NCBI GenBank assembly: GCA_002077045.2
Contig: KZ111161.1
Span: forward strand, 514,001-578,000
DNA: 64,000 nucleotides
Reading direction: 5' to 3'
Source: Rachicladosporium sp. CCFEE 5018
Taxonomy: Eukaryota; Ascomycota; Dothideomycetes; Cladosporiales; Cladosporiaceae
The position numbers and the translations under genes were made by a program. Below, piece after piece: positions 43,194-53,459 of the stretch. Every line of letters begins with the position of its first letter. The stretch's first letter is position 1. The notes under the pieces were generated by a model that was not told the origin of the DNA, did not search any database, and saw only the letters and a program-made list of their open reading frames with translations.

Positions 43194-43957
43194 ATGACCA
43201 TCCCTGCACAGCCAGAAGAACGATTCTCATGGGATTTCGACCTCCCCGCCGAGCCCTTCTGGCAAGCCGTCGGCTGGAAACCAGCACGCATGTTCTTCGT
43301 CTGCTTCTCCCAAGCCGAAGTTGACTCCATGGACCTCATGTCTAAGCCAGCTCCAACCCAGTCCGCCAAGCATGAGCTCCTCCTGGAGCAGCACGAAACA
43401 ACGTCAAAGGCTCTCGACCCGCTTGACTCGAACTACGAGAGATCGTACAACGTAGCCATGGGTCGAGCGACTCTGCTGCCGTTGCTGGGTAGAGCTGAAG
43501 AAGGCGATGCGATTCTCAAGGAGATGCTGGAGAAGCCCGATCCTAGCGGCAAGCCCCAGATCGCCACGATGCATAATCTCGCTTCCCGCATTACTGAGCG
43601 AGGAGACTACGCTGAGGCGGAGAAGATGGTGCTGGAGCTGCTACCAATGGAAGAGATCGAACCCAAACTCGGTGCGTGGAGCCAGTGATCCTAACCAGTA
43701 CAGCCACTCTTCGTGTGAGATAATTTTGCTAACAGGGAGCAGGTCCGCATAGTCCACAGGCGCTAAGCTTGCTGCGTCTGCTCACTGAAGCCCGCTACCG
43801 GCTTGGGAAGAGCGAGCTGGCAAAGGAGAGCTTCCAGCGCTTGGTGAAGTTGACAGAGGAGGCCAAGGACACGAAGTTCAGGAAGTATGAGGCTGACGAG
43901 AAGGAGCTGAACGATGAGCTTATCAAGAAGCTTGGGATCGAGGCCTGGACTCAATAG
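43194..43957 (+). CDS. TPR-like helical-repeat protein (left copy)
   Basis: Exons 43194-43671 and 43743-43957 give 230 residues; the splice restores KLGPHSPQALSLLRLL. The protein looks all-helical after the first 40 residues, with TPR-like pairs (GRAEEGDAILKEMLEK, ERGDYAEAEKMVLELL, RYRLGKSELAKESFQRL). The N-terminus has a conserved-looking DLPAEPFWQAVGWKP. Function unknown; TPR-type proteins mediate protein contacts. Compared with the right copy about 13 of 230 residues differ, clustered at residues 41-88, many more than in the carrier. Both copies are intact. A paralogue-specific function or relaxed constraint is possible. Confidence 0.8.
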
Positions 43958-44005
43958 CTACGAGCGGACTGTGTGTACGTTTCACGGCCATATCTCATCA
44001 GTCAT

Positions 44006-45406
44006 TCAGTCCTCATCATACAGATCCTCCTCCATCGCCTCATTCTCACCCTCGTCAGTGTCATCACCAAGATCCACAACGCCCGTACTCCTCGGCTGCG
44101 TACTCGGCACCATCTCATCCCGCGGCGTCGGTTTCGTCTCACCCTTCACAGCCCTCGTGGGCGCCGGCCCGGCTTCGAAGTCATCAACATCCACCGCGTC
44201 ATCCTCAATTAACATCCTGTTAGCACCATGCGATTCATCATCCTCATCATTCTCCTCGATCCGCTTGGCATGTTGCAGTCTCTTGATCCTGCGGATGAGT
44301 GCCGCGTCTTTGACCAAGTCTGATTTGCTGAACCGCACATCACAGCTGGCGACCGGACATCGCACGACTTGTGGTCCACTGCGACCGTTCTCCCGCTCTA
44401 CGGAGGCGGAAAGCATTTCCAATATCGCGCTCGCCTCAAAGCTATGCCTACACTTCGTCGACGTCAACGGGTCCTTGAACTCCTGCAACGTAAGCGGACA
44501 CTTCGTGCTCGTCGTCGCCCGCTGGATCTGGATATCATCGTCCTCGTCCTCCTCTGCATCGCCACCCGCAGTTTCGCCAGGTGCAGGAGCCTGGCCAGGC
44601 TCGTTGAACCACGCACTCTCATGCGGCAGCTCCACTTCCTGGTCAGGATACATGGCATCGTGCACCACCTGCTTGAAGCCCTTATACTCGTTATTACTCG
44701 CATACCGTTGCCGTTTGCTGTAATTCTGATATTCCAGTTTCTTCTCCTCTAGCTTCTCCGTGAAAGCCGCGCTCGTAGACTTCACAGCTTGCGTACCGTC
44801 TCGAGGCGCCGTGGGGTCGAAGTCCTGGTACTCTGCCTCTCCCTCCTCCGCATCGCTGAAATCACTAGCCCCGCCTGACATCGCTCTTTGTCGTCGTGGC
44901 TGCGAACGAGCGTTCTGCGTGCTGGCCTGCGTACTTGCACTCGCCCTTGCCTCCTGCGCAGCTAGCGTGAGCGCTTCCTGCATCCCCTCGACATAATGCC
45001 GTCCATCGATCAGCTTCTGCATGCTCTCGTCCATCCGCTTCGTCATCTTCTCCACCCTCTCCTTGAGCTCCTCCAATCCATCCTCAATATCGTCCTCGCC
45101 ATCCTGGCCTTGACTAGCTTGCCGCGCTTTCCGCTTCCGGATCTCAGCGGACTTGTCGGCTACGCGCTCGTTGATTTCGGCAGCGGAGACGGAGACGAGC
45201 TCTTGCACTTCGGTGTATTTGGAGTTCAGCTTTTGGAGATTGTATTTGCGAGTCAGCTCAGCGAGCGCGCGTTGGCCGGCGGGGTTGAGGGTGTAGGCCG
45301 GGGCTTCATATGTTGCTGCGGTGGGACCGCGTGCAGTGGGTGCTGCACCGCGAGGAGTGGAGGAGGGACCAGGTGTTGCGGCGACTTGGCGGACGCGTGA
45401 GGCCAT
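44006..45406 (-). CDS. NSE2: SMC5/6 complex SUMO E3 ligase Nse2/Mms21 (left copy)
   Basis: Subunit of the SMC5/6 complex with SP-RING SUMO ligase activity in DNA repair. Single exon, 466 residues. The helical N-terminal region (about 35-150) would bind SMC5. The SP-RING lies at about 315-385: CPLTLQEFKDPLTSTKCRHSF supplies Cys and the Cys/His ligands, and CPVASCDVRF the last pair. The C-terminus is very acidic, with VVDLGDDTDEGE. Stop 44 bp downstream of the convergent helical-repeat gene stop. About 16 residues differ from the right copy and none touches a zinc ligand. Confidence 0.92.
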   Translation of the reverse strand: MASRVRQVAATPGPSSTPRGAAPTARGPTAATYEAPAYTLNPAGQRALAELTRKYNLQKLNSKYTEVQELVSVSAAEINERVADKSAEIRKRKARQASQGQDGEDDIEDGLEELKERVEKMTKRMDESMQKLIDGRHYVEGMQEALTLAAQEARASASTQASTQNARSQPRRQRAMSGGASDFSDAEEGEAEYQDFDPTAPRDGTQAVKSTSAAFTEKLEEKKLEYQNYSKRQRYASNNEYKGFKQVVHDAMYPDQEVELPHESAWFNEPGQAPAPGETAGGDAEEDEDDDIQIQRATTSTKCPLTLQEFKDPLTSTKCRHSFEASAILEMLSASVERENGRSGPQVVRCPVASCDVRFSKSDLVKDAALIRRIKRLQHAKRIEENDEDDESHGANRMLIEDDAVDVDDFEAGPAPTRAVKGETKPTPRDEMVPSTQPRSTGVVDLGDDTDEGENEAMEEDLYDED

Positions 45407-45785
45407 GGTTAGAAACTGCTACAGGATCGCCCGGATGCTGCAGTGACAGCGGGGTTTAGTTCGAAGTGATGAAGCATGAGTCCTGGGAGTGCAGTCGCGT
45501 TACCTTCCATTCAAACTCGCGTCAAGTTCGTAAGGGACACTGATGAGCGCCAAGACAGGGTGTCCATCAAACTGTACCCTACAGTATGCACTAATGATGA
45601 TGCCTCTGTCAATTCAATCAAGATATGTGTCGAGGCTAGTTGATGTACCTTCAGACTGGATGGACACGCACTGGATGATACGATGACTTGTACGATGCTG
45701 ATCTACCGGATCCCCCATCGCCCATCGCCTATACACATGGTATCCGCTCCTCGTTTCGCCTCGAGCCCTCGTTCATCACTCTCAC
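45407..45785. other. intergenic region (left copy)
   Basis: About 380 bp between NSE2 start and the carrier stop, both on the minus strand; present again at 54861-55238 with scattered changes and small indels. It must contain the NSE2 promoter. No gene seen. Confidence 0.4.
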
Positions 45786-46811
45786 CTACTTCGTCAAGAA
45801 CCCCAAATAGTCCGCCACGATCAGCGTCACCATTGCATGCGGTGCAATACGTACGTAGTACGTCGAGAACCCACGATAGAACCGCAACGGACCCTCATCC
45901 TTGATCACCTTGCCGAAGCAATCGATCATCCCCTTGTACGGCAGCTTTCCATCCGGACCTTTACTCTGTTTCTGCAGTCTCGTCTTTACGAAGTCGAACG
46001 GCAGACTAAAGAACGATGCGAAGAAGCCTGCGATGGCTGATGCTGTCAGAGTTTGCGCTCGTGGGCCAAGCGAGGTGTCTTTGAGTTGTGACTTCGCTTC
46101 CGAGAAGAAGGCCAGTTGACCGAAATTCAATGCCATCGCTCGCACGATTGTCGGGTAGGCCCCTGACCATAGCGCACCCACGCCCTCGGTCTTGGCTATC
46201 CTGGCCAACGCATCACCGACACCTCGGTAGTTCGCTCGCTTGTCTTTCGGCTTGAGACCATCAGACTGCATCCGGATGAGTGCAAGATCTGCTGGGTTGC
46301 CGATCATGGCTGCCAACCCGCCTGCCGACAGACCAGCGGTGGCTCGTTCGCCGAAGCCGATCTTGTTGCCCTTGGCTTCAGCCCTCGTCTTCAGCTGACC
46401 CATAAACGTGTCGAAAAGCCCGAGACGTGCTGTCGTGTACACAGCCTGCCGGAGCAGACCTGCTGACAGACCGGTATACAGATCCATGACCTTGCCGGCG
46501 GCAATGATCTCTCTTGTAACGGTTATGGGAGTCGGCTTCGGGCCGGTCTTCACACCCTCGCCAGCTAGCTGCAGCCGCACCTTGATCATGTCGATCGGCT
46601 GGATGACTGTGGTTGCGACCATACCTGCTAGGCCACCGTTGATGAAGGGCAGAGCCGACCGCATGAAGGGTGTGTGCAGGAAGTCTTGCGTAGCCCCTTT
46701 GGGGTCATCCTTGGCCTTTTGCGCAGCTGCTGAGGCATCCGCGGCCACCTGCTGGGCTGCTAAGCTGGCTTCGTCGACCTTCCGCTTCGCGGCGTCGGCT
46801 GTCGAGCTCAT
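45786..46811 (-). CDS. mitochondrial carrier, 2-oxoglutarate/malate type (left copy)
   Basis: Inner-membrane solute carrier of the SLC25 family, 341 residues, single exon. Three repeats carry the signature PxDxxKxRxQ or variants: PIDMIKVRLQ, PADLALIRMQ and PFDFVKTRLQ, each followed by the matrix helix. The sequence NGGLAGMVATTVIQP and the second-repeat PADLALIRMQ resemble the oxoglutarate/malate carrier (SLC25A11) more than ADP/ATP or citrate carriers. The first about 50 residues are an Ala/Lys/Asp-rich helix not typical for the family core. Only three residues (A5V, Q21D, A33V) differ from the right copy by eye, all in this N-terminal extension. Substrate is inferred. Confidence 0.88.
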   Translation of the reverse strand: MSSTADAAKRKVDEASLAAQQVAADASAAAQKAKDDPKGATQDFLHTPFMRSALPFINGGLAGMVATTVIQPIDMIKVRLQLAGEGVKTGPKPTPITVTREIIAAGKVMDLYTGLSAGLLRQAVYTTARLGLFDTFMGQLKTRAEAKGNKIGFGERATAGLSAGGLAAMIGNPADLALIRMQSDGLKPKDKRANYRGVGDALARIAKTEGVGALWSGAYPTIVRAMALNFGQLAFFSEAKSQLKDTSLGPRAQTLTASAIAGFFASFFSLPFDFVKTRLQKQSKGPDGKLPYKGMIDCFGKVIKDEGPLRFYRGFSTYYVRIAPHAMVTLIVADYLGFLTK

Positions 46812-47849
46812 GGTAGCGGTCGTGCTGTGATGATCCTCGAGCCTGCCGAAGATTGCGACTTGGAGTTGGGGCGAGACGACTGATCGAAGCTGCTAGTCAC
46901 TGCGCCGGTCAGCTTCTCTTTGGTGCGGTTCCTTGCTCTGCTCCGCTTCGCGTCTATGCACTGTGCCCGCATGTGAGGAACAGGACGACCATTCACTTCT
47001 GCTACAAGAGCGCAGCCTGCTATGTTTGCTAGCGAGATCGCAGCCACGCTTGACCGCAATCAAGCACACAACTTCAGTAGTCGATCAAGCAAACCCGATA
47101 ACGCCCGGCAAGCACACCAGGCCCGTAGACAGGAATGAACTGGCATCGGAACCCACCTTCGCTTCGCCCTCACAGAGCTCCCAGCACAACGCCCGGATAC
47201 ACGCGCCTCGACCCCGCGCTCCACTCTGAATCGGCCTGGGCGTCGACGTTCCGCAATATGGGCAGACAACCGCTATAATGACTGTAAGGATGTCGCGAGA
47301 AGCACTACAGCATCACGAGAGGTTGGAGGAGGAGCACAGGTACAGCTACATGCGGAGCTGCCCTGCCTTTTGCTTGTCGCAAGCTCTCGTGTGCTCCCAT
47401 CTGGCCGCTTGGGCTGGTGCAGGTAACTGTGTACCGCTCGTGCGGGGAAGGACAAGCCTTCTGGATTTTGTTGGGGAGCTGCATTCAGTGTTACTACACG
47501 TGATGAGCTTACACTGTGAAGCCTGACATCTCCAGAAGCTCCTCGGTGTATTGTAAAAATGCCGGCATCGTGCGTGGCATATCTGGATAGTGGGCTGCTG
47601 TTGAGAGTGGATTCGACGTTCCACGACCCCACCAAAGCTGATGACTACTTCAGCGCTCGGGACGCCCCGGCACTACGCCCCGAAAGCTTCCGATATCAAA
47701 CATGCCAGCGGAAATGTGGCTCACGTTTCCGACATGTCGAGATCGTGAACATCCATCAGATCGTAAGGTGCGCCATGCAGATCATGTTGCACCGCAGAGC
47801 AAGCGAAGGACATGGATAGTCATACTGCCACCAACCAGCCTGCATCCAT
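46812..47849. other. intergenic region (left copy)
   Basis: About 1.04 kb between the carrier start and the cupin stop. An 82-codon plus-strand frame at 47278-47526 is not kept in the right copy, where an indel shifts it, so it is not a gene. Carrier promoter presumed near 46820-47250. Confidence 0.4.
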
Positions 47850-48502
47850 CTACAATGGCCCATCAACACCCACAGTCGCGAAGTACGCCATTGCCTTTTT
47901 GACCTTCTCCGGATCCATCTTCTGGCCTTCCAGCGACCACTTGTTCATCAGTCGGAAGTAGTTGACGTAGTGCGCTGGCGTGAAGGTGTTGAAGAACCTG
48001 GCCTCTTCGTCGGTAGGATTGGAGAATGTATGCGCTGCCTGGTGCCCGAGAATTGCATCAGCAAGCCTGATGAACGATCACCCGCTTCGACGACGAGACT
48101 GACCTTTGTAGGCACGACAATGTAGTCGCCGGCCTTTGCATCAACGTGCTTGCCGTCCTTCGCATGAAAGCGGACGGTTCCTTGAGTCACGAGAAACGTT
48201 TCGTCGTGCTGATCGACTCAGCAGATGTTGCTTGCCAGAATGTCTACTTTATGAGTTGCGATACCATCTCATGCCAATGTGGCGGCGGGCCCTTGGTGTT
48301 CGGGGGTATGATCAGCTCTACGGCACCGATGCGATTGTCCTACGTTACGATCAGTGCTTGAAGAGGTAGGTATGAGGAGTGGAGAGGTCCACACAGTATT
48401 GCTGCCATCCTCCATCACTCTCAAATCAAGTCCGCCTTGAAGTGTAAATTGTTCGCCTGTCTTCGCTGGTACGACGACGATTTCGCGATTAGGTGTTTCC
48501 AT
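47850..48502 (-). CDS. small cupin-domain protein (left copy), four exons
   Basis: Single-domain cupin of 158 residues. Minus-strand exons 48502-48395, 48339-48265, 48208-48104 and 48038-47850 all join in phase 0. Cupin motif 1 reads PPPHWHEMHDETFLVTQG, with the His-x-His, Glu and Gly pattern of a metal site, and motif 2 is the PTKAAHTFSNP segment with one His. The C-terminal 45 residues (HYVNYFRLM, MDPEKVKKAMAYF) are helical. Related small fungal cupins are annotated as quercetinase or oxalate-type, but substrate cannot be read. The same four-exon model works in the right copy despite different intron sequences, which supports it. Confidence 0.85.
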
Positions 48503-49936
48503 TCTGTATGGTTGAGAAGGTTAGAAATGCGTGGTCTCCTCGCAAATCACCTGATGATACAGTAGCAAACGATATTGATTGACTGATTGGGCTTTTCAAC
48601 ATATATATTGCTTGCCCATGACTTACCGGGCTTGATCATGTCTGAGTGTCGGCAGCTGGACTGGCGACGCCCCGGATTGCTAGCGCCGTCCTCGGCTTGC
48701 GCTGATTGCGACTTGCGACCTCGTGCATACGAGTTGCGGCATAGATCGTCTCTGTCAGTTCGGCATCGTGTGTCAGCCCACACCCACAGCAGCATTTCCA
48801 CAGGCGGGCGATACCTTTCGAAGGTCCTGACTGGACGTACCGATGGAATCAGCAAGCCGCTGTCAGATGACGCAGCTTCAGCTGAGCGCGGCCGCGAACG
48901 CAATGACTGCGACGCCGTGTGGCTCGAATGGCTTGCGTTGGTGAGACTTGAGACAAGAACGCGAGGTCTCATCTATCGGACCTCGCCTTTGGCAATGCTC
49001 AACGTGGCCCCGGAAATGCCACCAATCCTGCAGCTACTCTGTTGGCCCTGCTGAGGTTTCCGTTGCAATGATCATGGATATGAATTAGACACTCACGTAT
49101 AATCAGCCACGGGCAGAGATTGTAGGTTTCGCTAGTAGTGCTGCAAAGCTTGGGAAAGACGGAGCGACGTAACAGTAAGCAGCGTCAGGATGGATAGAGC
49201 TCGACGACCCGAAGGTCTGAGCGATACATGATACATAGTAAATATTTCCACATTTGCGACGCCGATGCTGGTGCAAAGCCTCGAAGACCGCGAGGTCTGA
49301 GTCTTGGGTGAACAACACCATGGCATCCTCCGCTTCGTGGACCTCACAATGTCCTGATTTCGGCATTCTGCTCATCTTCTGCCTCCCTAGCTCCCTTACA
49401 GAACCCTGACAAAATGTATCATAGCGCACACAAAGGATACATCAATCGTCTCACTGCTATCCATATATGATAGTAAGCGATTGGAACTGATGCGAGACGA
49501 GTAACGAGACTAGTGTGCTCTCATACTGGTTGCGACGCAATCGCACGGAATGATCCGACGCCGATCATGTCTTCATACGAGAAGCAACTAACTGATCCGA
49601 ACATATCACACAGCATCAGCAAGACGTCGGCTGAACGAGCAAGAAGGTGCAAACAGCCTTGATCGATGAGGTCTAGACCACTGAATTGAATCCAGTGTCA
49701 CGAGATGCGATAGCTGCGAGATCCGACTGATGCACTAACTCGTAAGCATCTAAAGGGCGTAAGAACGTGCATCGACAGGAATACCAATGTCGACATCTGC
49801 TCAATTCGAGAGCATATGAGATGAGAGAAGTTGACGTTCAACGATGCCTCAAGACGACGTGTCTGACCAAGCAGTAGCAAGCGATAGCGTTTGGCTTGGT
49901 ATACATTCTTCTTCACTCCTTGCCAGTACCTCACGC
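48503..49936. other. intergenic region (left copy)
   Basis: About 1.43 kb between the cupin start and the GLO1 stop; matched by 57953-59387. Long plus-strand frames (48587-49054) are broken in the other copy, so I regard it as noncoding. It holds the cupin promoter, and the function of the remainder is not apparent. Confidence 0.4.
48601..48608 (-). promoter_or_regulatory. TATA-like element with adjacent CCAAT, cupin gene (left copy)
   Basis: ATATATAT about 100 bp upstream of the cupin start, with CCAAT on the same strand at 48590-48586. Both motifs are kept in the right copy although spacing bases differ. Confidence 0.4.
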
Positions 49937-50723
49937 TCAGTACTCGCCCGGTGGCTTGCCATACTTCTCGTTCTGGATAACCTCAATCCAGTATTCATCC
50001 GGATCTGTCAAGTCGAGTCAGCTTCACTTCATCCAATCCCCTCACAGAAGCCGCACTCACCAAGCACAAACGCCACATTCCTCATCCTCCCATCACTCAA
50101 CTTCTTCTTCCATGACACGCCCTCCTTCTCAAATCTCTCACAAGCCTTGTTCAAATCATCAACGCTCACACAGATATGCCCGAAACCCTGCGGCTCCGAG
50201 TTCCCATCATGATACACCTTGCCCTCCTCCTTCTCCGTCCCATAATTCCACGTCAACTCTAGCAGACCCTCCCTGCCGGCTCCCTTGCCCTCGCCGTAGC
50301 CCAGGAAGTAAAGGTTGAAGCCATTGCTTTCGTTCTCTGCGGTGCGCAGGAGCTGCATGCCCATGACGTCTTGGTAGAATTTGAGCGAGGCGTCCTTGTC
50401 CTTGATGCGGATCATGGTGTGGTTCATCTTGTACGTCTGTAAGTCCGTGGTCGTCTCCTTCTCCGTCTCCGCGACATCCTTCTGCGAGATGACCTCCACC
50501 CAATACTCGTCCGGGTCCAGCGCGAAAGCAATATGCCTCATCCGCCCATCCTCAAGCCGCTTTTGAAAGTTGTACCCCGCATCGCTGATCCTCTTGCAAG
50601 CCGCTTGAATGTTGTCGACACTAATACACACATGTCCGAACCCCTTCCCTGGCTCCTTATTCCCGTTTGCGACCTTGTAGTTGGCGTCGTTCTCGGTGCC
50701 GTGGTTGTGCGTGAGCTCAATGA
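49937..50723 (-). CDS. GLO1: glyoxalase I (left copy), 5' end missing at the gap
   Basis: Lactoylglutathione lyase that detoxifies methylglyoxal with glutathione. Supported minus-strand exons are 50723-50061 (partial) and 50004-49937. The missing 5' part corresponds to the first about 96 codons of the right copy. The second glyoxalase domain is complete (MNHTMIRIKDKDASLKFYQD, then GFGHICVSVDD and, after the splice, LDPDGYWIEVIQNE). It stops at the assembly gap, so the break is technical or a duplication edge, not an observed mutation. Two residue changes (N/K and K/T) versus the right copy in the exon 1 part. Confidence 0.88.
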
Positions 50724-50823
50724 NNNNNNNNNNNNNNNNNNNNNNNNNNNNNNNNNNNNNNNNNNNNNNNNNNNNNNNNNNNNNNNNNNNNNNNNNNNNN
50801 NNNNNNNNNNNNNNNNNNNNNNN
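50724..50823. other. assembly gap, exactly 100 N
   Basis: A round-number run of N, the usual placeholder for a scaffold join of unknown size. It coincides with the junction of the two duplicated blocks. Any open frame drawn through it is artificial. Confidence 0.99.
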
Positions 50824-51770
50824 GTGACATCGACCATCTCGTCCAAGTCATCCTCCTCAAGTATCTTCGCAGCCTCTTGTCGCGAGATGTTGATCTTTGC
50901 GCCAGTGTTCTTAGAGATGGCCTGGATCGTAGCACCCTGCTTGCCCACAACTCTGCCGCGGATAGAAGCAGGAATCGGGATTGTCAGGTTATGGTTGGCG
51001 CAAATCTGATTCGCAGCTTCCTTCAAGGCAATCCGCACATCATCTGTAGGACCTGTGCCCTCGAAGACAAGTGTACCACCTGGTCCATTCTTCATCTCGA
51101 CCTTTGCCTTGCTTCTCTTGTTGATGTCGCGAAGAATCTCATTGACCGGCTTCTTCAGCTGATCGCGCTTTTTGAGCATGCTAGGATCAAGCATAATGCT
51201 CTCGGAGTTGCGACCTGGGAGAGAGAGGTTGGGGCCACGTTGCGAAGCGGCCGTTGAGCTGGGTGTCATGAGCCCGGCGGATGATGGCGTGGAAGCGCGC
51301 GACGAAGCCTTTGAAGCGCCCTGCGACTTGCCATTCACCTGCGCAGTGCCGTTCGTGCCATTTGCGGCCCTCGCGACAGCGGCCGGCTTACGAGACCACA
51401 TGCTAGGGGCCGCAGCAGGCTGAGCCTTGGGAGCGCCGAGAGATGGGAAGAGCTCTTCCGACTTGGTATCGAGAGTCACAGGCTTCTTCGCAGTCGGTTC
51501 GGGAGCAGCATCGCGCATCGGCTTCTTGCCAGCGGCTTTCTCGGAGACACCGCCCTCGGGCGCGGCAGGAGTATGTGCGCGGGAAGGGTCAGCTGTGATC
51601 GGAAGAGATGGCGCAGCGGAAGGGGCTGGACGAGGACCGTCTTCATCGGGCACCTCCTCGATGGTGGGCTGGTGCTCGGTATCGTGGGCAGCGTGCTCCT
51701 GCATCATCCGCTCGGCGGCAGACATGGAGGCGGAGGCGGAGGTGCCGTTGGTGGTGGTATCGGCAGACAT
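50824..51770 (-). CDS. SCP160: Scp160/vigilin, N-terminal fragment (right copy) cut by the gap
   Basis: The first 315 codons of the multi-KH protein, from ATG 51770 to the gap, covering the disordered N-terminus and the start of the first KH domain (GKQG loop). It matches 41368-42314 without indels and the protein appears identical over the compared stretch. There is no downstream part in this copy within the window. Either a contig end or a duplication breakpoint. Confidence 0.9.
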
Positions 51771-52648
51771 GGTAGTAGAGATAGGGGAGCGGTAGTCGAA
51801 AGTGTAGAGTTGACCGTGCGACTAAATAGCTGAGCTCGAGGCTCTGGAGGACTGTGAAGACCGGTATTGGAAACTCGTGATGGCGGAAGCTGCTAGAAAG
51901 CCATGCTCTGATCACACAAGATGGGAAGATTGGCAAGTGGAAGCTGATGTCGCGAATTGTATCGTGAGAGCACGATTGTTATCGACTGCACGGATGGCAA
52001 CGTAGCAGCAAATAGTGGAGATGGGCCGGATATATAGGTTAGCTGTAAGGTTAGTGAGAAGGAGATGAGCCCGCTTCGCCTACATTTGAACGCCAAGAGT
52101 TCGGAAGGTGCGGTGTGCCGCGGCTGCTCTCAAGTTTCCTGGACAGGAGTGTACATGTATAGTGCAGCAGCCAGAGAGCCACCAATGTTTTGGGAATCAC
52201 TGCGTGGCCATGTACAGGTCCCTGGACCACTACGAGCCTGCCGGCTTGGAGCACATGATAGTGCAGCTTGCTTCTTGCTGCGATCCCCAGCACCTGCCCA
52301 AATGAACTACCTCCGAGATATGAATACTGGAGCCTATAGCGATAGAGAACCCAGCGTGATGTTACCTTGTTGATGCAACCCCTCAGCTTGGTATGCCTAG
52401 CGATTGCATATCCACGATGCATGAATGGCCACCGAAGACAGTGAGCAGCCATTAGGAGCAGGCTAAGTGCTCTTACCGACGATAACAACCTGCGCCACTG
52501 GTATGCTTATACGGCTGCCTGCTTCTCGAAGCGTCGCTTGAGCGGCAGTGGCAGCGTCCACAACGTAAGTACAAGCATATAAGGAGATCCCGTTGTTCTC
52601 CCTTCCCCCAAGACCCCATGCTCTTCCCTTTCACGCACATCAGCAGTC
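51771..52648. promoter_or_regulatory. divergent promoter region SCP160 / helical-repeat gene (right copy)
   Basis: Counterpart of 42315-43193, with scattered substitutions and few indels. No gene seen. Confidence 0.4.
52577..52583 (+). promoter_or_regulatory. TATA-like element, helical-repeat gene (right copy)
   Basis: ATATAAG 72 bp before the ATG, the same spacing as in the left copy. Confidence 0.45.
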
Positions 52649-53411
52649 ATGACCATCCCTGCACAGCCAGAAGAACGCTTCTCATGGGATTTCGACCTCC
52701 CCGCCGAGCCCTTCTGGCAAGCCGTCGGCTGGAAACCAGCACGCATGTTCTTCGTCTGCTTCTCCCAAGCCGATATCGATTCCATGGACCTCATGTCCAA
52801 GCCGGCTCCTTCCCAGTCGGATAAGTTCGAGCTCCTCCTTCAGCAGTACGAAACAGCGTCAAAGGCTCTCGACCCGCTTGACTCGAACTACCAGAGATCG
52901 TACAACCTAGCCATGGGTCGAGCGAGTTTGCTGCCGTTGCTGGGTAGAGCTGAAGAAGGCGATGCAATTCTCAAGGAGATGCTGGAGAAGCCCGATCCTA
53001 GCGGCAAGCCCCAGATCGCCACGATGCATAATCTCGCTTCTCGCGTTGCGGAGCGAGGAGACTACGCTGAGGCGGAGAAGATGGTGCTGGAGCTGCTACC
53101 AATGGAAGAGATCGAACCCAAACTCGGTGCGTGGAGCCAGTGATCCTAACCAGTATAGCCACTCTTCTTGTGAGAAAATTTGCTAACAGGGAGCAGGTCC
53201 GCATAGTCCGCAGGCGCTAAGCTTGCTGCGTCTGCTCACTGAAGCCCGGTACCGGCTGGGGAAGAGCGAGCTGGCAAAGGAGAGCTTCCAGCGCTTGGTG
53301 AAGTTGACAGAGGAGGCCAAGGACACGAAGTTCAGGAAGTATGAGGCTGACGAGAAGGAGCTGAACGATGAGCTTATCAAGAAGCTTGGGATCGAGGCCT
53401 GGACTCAATAG
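52649..53411 (+). CDS. TPR-like helical-repeat protein (right copy)
   Basis: Exons 52649-53126 and 53197-53411, 230 residues. Same splice phase and fold as the left copy; the intron is one base shorter. Differences cluster in residues 41-88 (for example the QADIDSMD and SQSDKFELLLQQYETA segments) and around ASRVAERGD, while the C-terminal exon is unchanged. Function unknown. Confidence 0.8.
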
Positions 53412-53459
53412 CTACGAGCGGACTGTGTGTACGTTTCACGGCCATATCTCATCAGTCAT

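Larger units (their letters stand above)
41368..50723. repeat. left copy of a 9.35-kb direct duplication
   Basis: Collinear with 50824-60174 in the same orientation. It contains the SCP160 5' part, the helical-repeat gene, NSE2, carrier, cupin and the 3' part of GLO1. It ends abruptly at the first N of a 100-N gap. Net length differs by only 5 bp from the right copy. In the segments compared by eye, the SCP160 part differs at about 5 of 947 bases and the GLO1 part at about 6 of 663, while the middle genes differ by several percent. Confidence 0.95.

Noticed and set aside
47278..47526. 82-codon frame between carrier and cupin
   Set aside because: The equivalent sequence in the right copy is frameshifted, so coding is not maintained.
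48587..49054. 155-codon frame upstream of the cupin gene
   Set aside because: Stops and indels break it in the right copy at 58034-58536.
50538..51770. A 410-codon minus-strand frame that crosses the N run
   Set aside because: It fuses the SCP160 N-terminus to an out-of-frame part of GLO1 through 100 unknown bases; purely an artefact of the gap.
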